33,723 bases of DNA from Blastocatellia bacterium (GTDB lineage Bacteria; Acidobacteriota; Blastocatellia; Pyrinomonadales; Pyrinomonadaceae): assembly GCA_013697915.1 (NCBI GenBank), contig JACCVY010000138.1, positions 1 through 33,723 of the forward strand. Direction: 5' to 3'. The translations under genes were made by a program, and so were the position numbers. Position 1 is the stretch's first letter, and each line of letters begins with the position of its first letter. The notes below the pieces were generated by a model. That model did not search any database and was not told the origin of the DNA. It was given only the letters and a program-made list of their open reading frames with translations. This document shows, in pieces, positions 17,748 through 24,598 of the stretch.

Positions 17748-18599
17748 ATGCTTTGGAGAGGTCAGCGGCAAAGTGACAACGTTGAAGACCGTCGTGGGAT
17801 GGGCGGCGGCGGATTGGCTATCGGCGGTGGACTGGGTGGTATTGTTCTGCTGGTAATCGCTCTGTTGCTCGGCGCAGATCCGCGCCAACTCCTGCAACAG
17901 TCTCCGGGCGATGCGCCGTCAGCGGGCACGCAAAATTCTCGGCCACTCAATCCACAGGAAGAGGAACTAAAGCAATTTTCGGCGACCGTGCTGGCCAGCA
18001 CCGAAGATGTTTGGGGCGATCTGCTTCGCCAACAAGGCGCGACGTACCGCAAACCGACGCTGGTTTTGTTTACGGATCAGGTGCGTTCAAATTGCGGCGA
18101 AGCGGGCGCGGCGGTCGGTCCGTTTTACTGTCCCGGCGACGAAAAGCTTTACCTCGACCTCTCGTTTTTCAATGAACTGCAGGCGCGGTTTCGAGCGCCC
18201 GGAGACTTTGCCGAAGCTTACGTCATCGCGCATGAAGTGGGCCATCACGTGCAAAAGTTAATGGGTACGATGGACCGGGTTGACGCTGCGCGCAGTCGCA
18301 TGAGCGAGGCAGAAGCTAACCAGCTTTCCGTTCGGCTCGAGTTGCAGGCGGATTTTCTCGCTGGAGTTTGGGCGCACTATGCGCAACAGAAAGGTCTGCT
18401 AGAGCAGGGTGATATTGAGGAAGCTCTTAATGCAGCCAGCGCCGTGGGAGACGATCGACTGCAAAAGGAAGGTCAGGGTTATGTCGTGCCCGATTCGTTC
18501 ACGCACGGGACTTCGGAACAGAGAATCCGTTGGTTTCGCAAAGGACTGGAAACCGGCGACATTCGTCAGGGCGACACCTTCAGTGTGCGAAGTTTGTAG
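17748..18599 (+). CDS. YpfJ-type membrane zinc metallopeptidase
   Basis: 283 residues of the putative neutral zinc metallopeptidase family (YpfJ). A Gly-rich N-terminus leads into one membrane helix (about 26-43), so the peptidase domain is predicted to be extracytoplasmic. The zinc site HEVGH (162-166) follows GPFYCPGDEKLYLDLSFF, and ELQADFLAGVWAHYA supplies the downstream acidic ligand region typical of the family. The start at 17748 is fixed by a strong Shine-Dalgarno (AGGGAGG, 17733-17739) 8 nt upstream; an earlier in-frame start at 17634 has none and would add an unrelated stretch. Physiological substrate is unknown. Confidence 0.93.
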   Translation: MLWRGQRQSDNVEDRRGMGGGGLAIGGGLGGIVLLVIALLLGADPRQLLQQSPGDAPSAGTQNSRPLNPQEEELKQFSATVLASTEDVWGDLLRQQGATYRKPTLVLFTDQVRSNCGEAGAAVGPFYCPGDEKLYLDLSFFNELQARFRAPGDFAEAYVIAHEVGHHVQKLMGTMDRVDAARSRMSEAEANQLSVRLELQADFLAGVWAHYAQQKGLLEQGDIEEALNAASAVGDDRLQKEGQGYVVPDSFTHGTSEQRIRWFRKGLETGDIRQGDTFSVRSL

Positions 18600-18644
18600 A
18601 CGGGGAATCGGAACCCTGCCAACTCCATTGCGGAACAACGAATA

Positions 18645-18770
18645 CAGAACGGGGAGCGGTAGCGACCTGGTCGATCTTAACAATGCAAACCTCAGCGCTG
18701 GGCCGAGGCTCTTACATTGTGCGTTGGATGTTTGGATAGCATCACCCGGTCGCTACGGCTTCCGGTTCTG
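18645..18770. mobile_element. 126-bp MITE-like element with 26-bp terminal inverted repeats
   Basis: The left end (18645-18670, beginning CAGAACGGGGAGCGGTAGCG) and the right end (18745-18770, ending CGGTTCTG) are inverted repeats matching at 22 of 26 positions. The interior is non-coding, with ACAATG/CATTGT and CCTC/GAGG pairs around a central CAGCGCTG palindrome. There is no obvious target-site duplication. It lies between the convergent metallopeptidase and hydrolase genes. A non-autonomous transposon or a long REP-type repeat fits; a bidirectional terminator is an alternative. The remainder of 18600-18830 shows nothing else. Confidence 0.6.
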
Positions 18771-18830
18771 ACTTTGTGTTGCGTTCGAGGCGCGTTGCAG
18801 CGCACATGCCACCGAGGCTTTGCTTAGGGC

Positions 18831-19838
18831 TTACGATTGATCAGTGGCTGCTAGAGAGAGTACTTCATTAGCTTCAAGGAAAGTCTCACGCACCAACTCA
18901 TTAAATTTCTCCGGATGTTCCTGTTCCGGCAGTATCCGGCAATAATCAAAAATCTCCAGACGCGCGTGTGGGTTCAGTTCCTGGAGACCGATTCGTTTCT
19001 CCATCGGCGTGGTCGCATCCTGTTTTCCCCAAACCAAAATTACCGGTTGCGTGAGGCGCGCAAAAGGCGCGCGCGTTTCGGTATTCAGGTAACCCGAAAG
19101 AAACGCCGCGATTGCATGTTGCGCTCCCGGTTGATGACTCGTCGCGTAAAAGTTGGTGACCAACCGGTCGGTGACCCGTTGGTGATCGTAGAAAAGATTG
19201 TTACGCGCATAGTCGCGAATGCTTCGTTCACTGGCCATCACATTGTAGAACGACGTGCCCAGCACGGGTGATTGAAGCAATCCATAAAATGCGGCGCCGG
19301 CCATTCCGGGGCGGCGATTGAGCGTGTCCGCGCCCGTCGGCGCATTCAGGATTAACGCCCTAACGAGCTCGGGATGTTCATCGGCGACACGAATCGCATA
19401 GGCTGCGCCGAGCGAACTGGCGATGACGTTTGCCGGATAACCCGAAACGTCACGCAGGAAATCGGCAATCAGTTCTACATAAAGATCGGCTGAATAGGCC
19501 GCTGTTGCAGGTTTCTCAGAAAAGCCGAAGCCGAGCAGATCGAAAGCATAAACACGAAAGTCTTTGGCGAGATCATCGAAGTTCTTGCGCCACATAAAAC
19601 TGGAGGCACCGGCGCCCACTCCGTGGACAAAAACCAAAGGTGGTCCAGCATGCTCGGCGCCGGAAGTCTTATAGAAGACGCGCCCGTGTTTCCAATTATA
19701 AAACCGCGCATCGCCGCCAAGCGCGCTGTCATCGGGTTCGCTGGCATTGCGCTGGATGGAGGCGTTCACCGCCGCCAAAGCGGCGACACCGGCGCCGCCC
19801 GCCAGCAAAGTTTTCCAGACGTTTCCCAGTTTAGTCAT
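18831..19838 (-). CDS. Alpha/beta hydrolase, membrane-anchored
   Basis: 335 residues. A hydrophobic segment at residues 10-27 looks like an uncleaved signal anchor. The fold is a classic alpha/beta hydrolase: oxyanion motif HGVG (72-75), FDLLGFGFSEKP, nucleophile elbow ASSLG with Ser142, a cap region, and acid candidate Asp in WGKQDATTP; the His probably lies in EQEHPEKF near the C-terminus. The first elbow residue is Ala rather than Gly, which is tolerated in the family. Function could be esterase, haloalkane-type or epoxide hydrolase; it cannot be told apart here. It follows rne on the same strand after 137 nt filled with heptamer arrays. Confidence 0.87.
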   Translation of the reverse strand: MTKLGNVWKTLLAGGAGVAALAAVNASIQRNASEPDDSALGGDARFYNWKHGRVFYKTSGAEHAGPPLVFVHGVGAGASSFMWRKNFDDLAKDFRVYAFDLLGFGFSEKPATAAYSADLYVELIADFLRDVSGYPANVIASSLGAAYAIRVADEHPELVRALILNAPTGADTLNRRPGMAGAAFYGLLQSPVLGTSFYNVMASERSIRDYARNNLFYDHQRVTDRLVTNFYATSHQPGAQHAIAAFLSGYLNTETRAPFARLTQPVILVWGKQDATTPMEKRIGLQELNPHARLEIFDYCRILPEQEHPEKFNELVRETFLEANEVLSLAATDQS

Positions 19839-19845
19839 AGAACTA

Positions 19846-19971
19846 CAGAGGTCAGAAGCCAGAGATCAGAAGTCAGTCAGAATTCAGAGATTCAGAGGTC
19901 GGAGATCAGTCTAAACGCGCGAAGATCGAATTCGCTATTTCTGACTTCTGACCTCTGTTCTCTGACCTCTG
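19846..19971. repeat. Two heptamer arrays (CAGARGT type) in inverted orientation
   Basis: Left array from 19846: CAGAGGT, CAGAAGC, CAGAGAT, CAGAAGT, then degenerate CAGA-rich units to about 19910. The right array (19941-19971) carries the same unit on the other strand. The 31-bp arms 19846-19876 and 19941-19971 are reverse complements at 27 of 31 positions, with a 64-nt loop. The right arm ends 4 nt from the rne stop codon, so the rne transcript would carry this hairpin at its 3' end. Confidence 0.85.
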
Positions 19972-19975
19972 GTTC

Positions 19976-22648
19976 TTAAATAAACGCGAAATCAAACTGT
20001 TCCTGATGGACCATCGGATCGCTGTTGATATCTACCGGCCCGAGATATTCCTCAATCTCGTTCAGCACATCGCGCTCAGAGCTGCGCAGCGCTTTCGCGA
20101 CTTCGGGATGAATGCGCAAGGTCGCCTGCTTGTTCGCTTTGTCGCCATTCATTGCTTTGCCGAGCGTGCGCGCCTCTTCAAGCAGTTCGTAACACACAGT
20201 CTGCGGCGATTTGATCAGTCCGGCGCCCTGGCAATATTGGCACGGCGCGCAAAGTGTTCGCTCCAGCGATTGCTTCACACGCTTGCGCGTCATTATCACA
20301 AGACCAAAGTCATTGAATGAAAGCACCTTGGTCGGCGACTTATCATTGCGCAACGCGTCCTGCAAAGTCTGCATTACCTTTTGGCGATTGCGGCGTTCTT
20401 CCATGTCAATCAGATCTAACACGATGATACCGCCCAGGTCGCGCAGGCGAATCTGTCGCACAATTTCTTCCACTGCCTCGAGATTTGTACGCGTGATTGT
20501 GTCTTCCAGACGTCCGCTGCCGCGACCGACAAACTTGCCCGTGTTAACGTCGATAGCGACCAGGGCTTCGGTCTGGTTGATGACCAGGTAGCCGCCAGAC
20601 TTTAACCAAACACGTGGCTTGATCGCTTTATCGATCTCAACCTGCACTCCATACGCTTCAAGAATCGGCCGGTCGCGCGTGTACAGCTTCACCCGTTTGA
20701 CCAGCCGCGGTTGAATGCGATTTATGAATTCAACGATGCCCTGGTATTCCTCTTCCGAATCCACGCGGATGGCAGCGAAATCTTCTGACAGTTGATCGCG
20801 CAGAATGCGCTGGACCAGATCCAGATCTTTATGGACCATCGTGGCCGGCTTTGTTTTCTCGGCAGTGGCGCGAATGTCGAGCCAGGTGCGCACCAGATAA
20901 CGAACGTCTTCGCGCAAGTCCGCTTCGCTGATGCCGACGCCGGCCGTACGAACAATGAAACCTCCCGAGGGAATGTCTTCAGTTCCGCGGATAAGAGTGA
21001 TCAGCTTGCGCAGGCGTTGCCGTTCACTGTCGGATTCAATTTTTCGCGAGACACCGACGTGCTCCACCGTCGGCATGTAAACTAGAAAGCGGCCGGGCAG
21101 CGCAATATGTGAAGTAATGCGAGCGCCTTTTTTGGCGATTGGTTCTTTGGCGATCTGGACCAGTATTTCCTGACCTTCGCGCAGCAGGTCGGTGATTGTC
21201 GGTTGATGCCGATCGCGACGCGAGAAGCCGCCGCGTTGCGGACGACCGCCGCGAGCACGATCGCGCGCTGGCGCGGGCTTTGCGGCCGGGCTAACGGTTG
21301 AACTGGCAGCGACTACGGGTTCTTCAACAGGTGCTTCGACAGCAACCTCCGGCTCGACGTCCGCGACCTCGTCGGTTGGCGCTGCTTCCGCCGTAGCCTC
21401 TCCAGCGCTTGTCTTGGTTGGTCGCCGACGGCGACGACCACCCCTGCGAGTAGCAAACTCAGCGCGCGATCCGCCGTCAGTCAAACTCGCTTCGGCGTCC
21501 TCATAGGTTTCGGACTTTTCACCTTGCGCTGCCTCGCTGTTGTCCGCTGCTATCTCGCGGGCAGGTTTTTTGGTTGAGCGCCTGGGAGCGGGCTTCTTCT
21601 TTCCCGCGACGCTGTTGAGAAGTTTGCCAAGCCGGGATCGCTTCGCAGTAGTTCGGCCTCTTGAAGTGCTCTCAGCTTCCTCCACTTCAGTGGCTCCGGC
21701 GCCGCTCAGGGATGATTCGTTTGCACTCTCTTCGTCGTCACTGATGCGGTGAAAGCCCCCGCCTTGCAGCGGAGTGTCAGCAACATCGTCAACGAAACCT
21801 TCGATGTGCGCCGCGACGGTCTCGCGCGCGCGCGGTGATGTCCCGGAGGCAATTAAATCCTCTTCATCATCGGCCACGCGCTGGAATGATCCTCCGCGAA
21901 GCTCTGAAGCCGACATGACTGAACCGACTTCCGTCGTGCGAAAGTCGTCTTCCAGGTTGAATTCACCGGCATGAATTTGATCGAACAGCCGCTCTTGCAG
22001 ACGCGCGTCCTTGAACATCTCGCCATTGATGGCGGCCGTCTCTTCATCATCGACGATGCGATGGATCGAAGGGTCGGCGGCGACGAAAGGAGTGCCGATT
22101 TCCTCCGGTGTAATGCGCTTTCTTTCCGGTTCGCCGGCCGGTCCAGATTGGACATCGTAATCTTCCTTGCCGCGCCCGCGTCGTCGTCCTCTTCGTCCGC
22201 GGCGCTTGTTGTCTTCAGCGTCGTCAGTTGCTTCTGCTTCGACCGGCGGCGCTGTTTCCTCAATCTCCTGCAAAGGTTCAGCCCGTTCCTGGGTCGCTTC
22301 CATTTGCTGCTCGCGCTCGACTCGTCCGAGAGCGATTTGTTCGGCGGCGATGCGCTGTGCGTCATCGGCCTCGCCCTTCTTCGACTTGTCCATGACGATG
22401 CGCTCAAACTCTTCTTCTTCATCGAAGAAATCTGAGACATAAAGAAACGCATCGCGCTCGAGTCCGATATCGACAAACGCCGACTGCATGCCGGGCAGCA
22501 CGCGCATCACGCGGCCTTTATAGATGTTCCCAACGATGCCCTGATTGCCCTCGCCGCGCTCAATGTAAAACTCGGTGACTTTCTCGTTTTCAATGATCGC
22601 TATTTTCTTTTCTCGTCCGTTGACGCTGACTATTAGTTCTTTTGCCAT
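19976..22648 (-). CDS. rne: Ribonuclease E/G with a giant insertion in the S1 domain
   Basis: 890 residues. The core is a normal RNase E/G endonuclease that cuts single-stranded RNA: S1 start GNIYKGRVMRVLPGMQSAFVDIG (41-63), catalytic AspS in AID (Asp700) and VLDLIDMEE (Asp745), and the zinc-link CAPCQYC (800-806). The S1 domain is split: its first strands end near residue 77 and resume at about 485 (EILVQIAKEPIAKKGAR). The roughly 400 residues between are disordered-looking, with acidic stretches and Arg-rich patches (149-160, 401-410, 464-480). Three copies of an R-(I/V)-x-DDEE motif occur (residues 196-203, 255-263, 299-307). The E. coli enzyme has its scaffold region C-terminal instead. 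AGGAG lies 14 nt before the ATG, an unusually long spacing. Confidence 0.94.
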   Translation of the reverse strand: MAKELIVSVNGREKKIAIIENEKVTEFYIERGEGNQGIVGNIYKGRVMRVLPGMQSAFVDIGLERDAFLYVSDFFDEEEEFERIVMDKSKKGEADDAQRIAAEQIALGRVEREQQMEATQERAEPLQEIEETAPPVEAEATDDAEDNKRRGRRGRRRGRGKEDYDVQSGPAGEPERKRITPEEIGTPFVAADPSIHRIVDDEETAAINGEMFKDARLQERLFDQIHAGEFNLEDDFRTTEVGSVMSASELRGGSFQRVADDEEDLIASGTSPRARETVAAHIEGFVDDVADTPLQGGGFHRISDDEESANESSLSGAGATEVEEAESTSRGRTTAKRSRLGKLLNSVAGKKKPAPRRSTKKPAREIAADNSEAAQGEKSETYEDAEASLTDGGSRAEFATRRGGRRRRRPTKTSAGEATAEAAPTDEVADVEPEVAVEAPVEEPVVAASSTVSPAAKPAPARDRARGGRPQRGGFSRRDRHQPTITDLLREGQEILVQIAKEPIAKKGARITSHIALPGRFLVYMPTVEHVGVSRKIESDSERQRLRKLITLIRGTEDIPSGGFIVRTAGVGISEADLREDVRYLVRTWLDIRATAEKTKPATMVHKDLDLVQRILRDQLSEDFAAIRVDSEEEYQGIVEFINRIQPRLVKRVKLYTRDRPILEAYGVQVEIDKAIKPRVWLKSGGYLVINQTEALVAIDVNTGKFVGRGSGRLEDTITRTNLEAVEEIVRQIRLRDLGGIIVLDLIDMEERRNRQKVMQTLQDALRNDKSPTKVLSFNDFGLVIMTRKRVKQSLERTLCAPCQYCQGAGLIKSPQTVCYELLEEARTLGKAMNGDKANKQATLRIHPEVAKALRSSERDVLNEIEEYLGPVDINSDPMVHQEQFDFAFI

Positions 22649-23398
22649 TTTGTACTCATGATCTCCTGAAGCGCGGACTCAACTTGAAACCGCGGCAGCG
22701 CACCAGAGGTTAAAGCACCTCTCACTGTGCGACGACTAAGCAGTTTCTTTTGTCTATAAGCGCTATGAAAAATTGTGGTGTGGTCGGCGCGCGCTTCAAG
22801 CAACGGAGCGAGGCACGCAGAACATTGGATGACGAGACGCCTGAGCGTCGCGCCGTGAATTGGATTGGACGATGTTTTTGACCCGGGGTCAGACAAGGAA
22901 AGGAACAGGTTGCCCGCGGGCCGAAAGAGAATGGATTGTCGCTGGGGCGCCGATTGTTCTGAATCCAATTGGATTCGCAGGCGCCGGGCCATGGAACTAT
23001 TCAAAAAGAAACCTAACTAGCCGCGCGCATCCGGCAAAACCGGAACTCAGCAAAACCTGGAACCACACGGTCTTCAGAGCTGGCGATCAATTCTCTGAGA
23101 GAACTGAGCGCCGCAACCTCGTATTGTTATCAAAGGACTGGCTGGCTTAACGCGCTCGCTTGGCGGCACCCGCCAATACGGCTTAACCTAAAGGTTGATT
23201 GGTACATCGTCACGCATTCGGACGACGATAAAATTCGTAACTCGCTTGCCGGGAGCACAGTACTCGTCTTCGAGTTTCTAAGTGCTGCTTGCTTGTTTTC
23301 CAAGTTTCTTAATGCTGAAATGAAAAGTGCGCAGAGGCGAGCTAAGGCGAGTATAAACCGAAGATGCGGTAAATGCGAAACGATCCGTTACCTCGCGC
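22649..23398. other. 750-nt gap between rodA and rne, probable rne leader
   Basis: The only gap over 300 bases. No convincing gene: a minus-strand frame ending at 22633 opens here but has no recognisable domain. It holds hairpins GACGC-CTGA-GCGTC (22836-22849) and TTGGCGG-CAC-CCGCCAA (23160-23176), and a perfect 16-bp palindrome, GAATCCAATTGGATTC (22961-22976), with GGCGCC on both sides (22946-22951, 22980-22985). Since rne and rodA are both on the minus strand, this would be the rne promoter and 5' leader. RNase E in E. coli is autoregulated through a long leader, so a similar role is possible but unproven. Confidence 0.5.
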
Positions 23399-24520
23399 CT
23401 AGTTCACGAATCTCCGCAACTGCACGCTAATCGCAAAGCCGATGGCGATAAAGGTGGCAATCAGCGAAGCGAGTCCGGCGCTCATCAGGGGCAAGGGCAC
23501 GCCAATTACGGGCAGAATCCCCAACGACATCCCGACGTTGATGAAGATTTGGCAAGTCAGCCCACCAACCGTAGCCATGACGACCAACATGCCCATGCGA
23601 TCGGGTGCGCGTTTCGCGCCCGAGATCAAACGCGAAAGTAACAATACATAAGCCAGCAAAACAATAATGCAGCCGATAAACCCGGTGTTACCGGCCAGGA
23701 CTGCAAAAATGAAATCCGTATGCGGTTCGGGCAGGAACTTCAGGCTGCTCTGCGAATATGCGGACGAGTTGCCGGCGCCCAGCAATCCGCCTTCGCCCAC
23801 CGTCAGAATCGACTGCCAGGTGTTGTAACCAAAACCACGGCGGTCGGCTTTCTCAGGATCCAAAATGACGTTGATGCGTTCCTGTTGATAGTTCTTGACC
23901 AGGTGAGTCTTGACTCCGACCCAGTAAGCAAACGGGAGCAGTACAACGCCAAGCACGATTGCGGCGACAACAACACGCATTTTTATTGCCGACAAAAAGA
24001 GCACCACGATCAGTATCGGCAAATAGGTCAACACTTGGCCGACGTCGTGCTCGAGCAGAATCAACGCGATAGGCAAACCCAGGATCAAGCCGCCTATCGC
24101 CAGCTCCTTAAGCGTCAAGGCGCTGGTGCGATGTTTGCCAAAATACCGCGCCAGCATCATTGCGGTTGTGACTTTTACAAATTCGGAGGGCTGGAATTGT
24201 CCGATGCCCGGAACTCTGATCCAGGCGCGCTGACCGTTAATTTTCAGACCGATGCCGGGAATGAGAACAATCACCAGCAGCAGCAACCCAAAGATGTAGA
24301 ACGCGGGCGCGATGTTCAGCAGTCTGCGATAGTCGTTAAAAGCGACCGCCAGCATGGCGACGATGGCAATGCCAAGACCGATTAGTTGTTTGACCCAAAA
24401 GTTTTCAGTCGGTTGCGCGTAACGAATTTGAATGGTGCCAAAGCAGACGATGCCAATCGCCAGTATGGCCAGTAGCCAATCAAAATCGCGCAGCCCTCTT
24501 TTTTGAATTCTTGCAACCAT
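23399..24520 (-). CDS. rodA: Peptidoglycan glycosyltransferase RodA (SEDS family)
   Basis: 373 residues with about ten membrane helices. RodA polymerises lipid II into glycan strands with PBP2 during side-wall growth. Family marks include GINGQRAWI-type GLKINGQRAWIRVPGIGQFQPSEFVKV, GFGYNTWQSILTVGEGGLLGAG and PEPHTDFIFAVLAG. After the HTDFIFAV motif the usual acidic EE(L/F)G reads GNTG here, a departure from well-known RodA proteins. It is the last gene of the mre operon, 78 nt after mrdA; that gap is filled by two heptamer arrays reaching to 4 nt from the start codon, leaving no normal ribosome binding site. Confidence 0.95.
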   Translation of the reverse strand: MVARIQKRGLRDFDWLLAILAIGIVCFGTIQIRYAQPTENFWVKQLIGLGIAIVAMLAVAFNDYRRLLNIAPAFYIFGLLLLVIVLIPGIGLKINGQRAWIRVPGIGQFQPSEFVKVTTAMMLARYFGKHRTSALTLKELAIGGLILGLPIALILLEHDVGQVLTYLPILIVVLFLSAIKMRVVVAAIVLGVVLLPFAYWVGVKTHLVKNYQQERINVILDPEKADRRGFGYNTWQSILTVGEGGLLGAGNSSAYSQSSLKFLPEPHTDFIFAVLAGNTGFIGCIIVLLAYVLLLSRLISGAKRAPDRMGMLVVMATVGGLTCQIFINVGMSLGILPVIGVPLPLMSAGLASLIATFIAIGFAISVQLRRFVN

Positions 24521-24524
24521 GGAT

Positions 24525-24590
24525 CAGAAGTCAGAAGTCAGAAGTCAGACAACAGAACTCGATATGGAAAACTCGAAACTCGAAACTCGG
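24525..24590. repeat. Two heptamer arrays (CAGAAGT, then AACTCGA) before rodA
   Basis: CAGAAGT x3 (24525-24545), CAGACAA and CAGAACT continue in phase. A second family, AACTCGA, runs in 7-bp steps from 24556 to 24590 (AACTCGA, TATGGAA, AACTCGA, AACTCGA, AACTCGG). Together they fill the mrdA-rodA gap. Confidence 0.88.
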
Positions 24591-24598
24591 AACCTTCC

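Noticed and set aside
22633-23004. Minus-strand ORF of 123 codons in the rne leader
   Set aside because: No domain, atypical composition and no ribosome binding site for the long form; only its last 8 codons (a mini-ORF overlapping rne) were kept as an observation.
23720-24385. Plus-strand ORF of 221 codons
   Set aside because: Antisense of rodA, Gln/His-rich shadow without domains.
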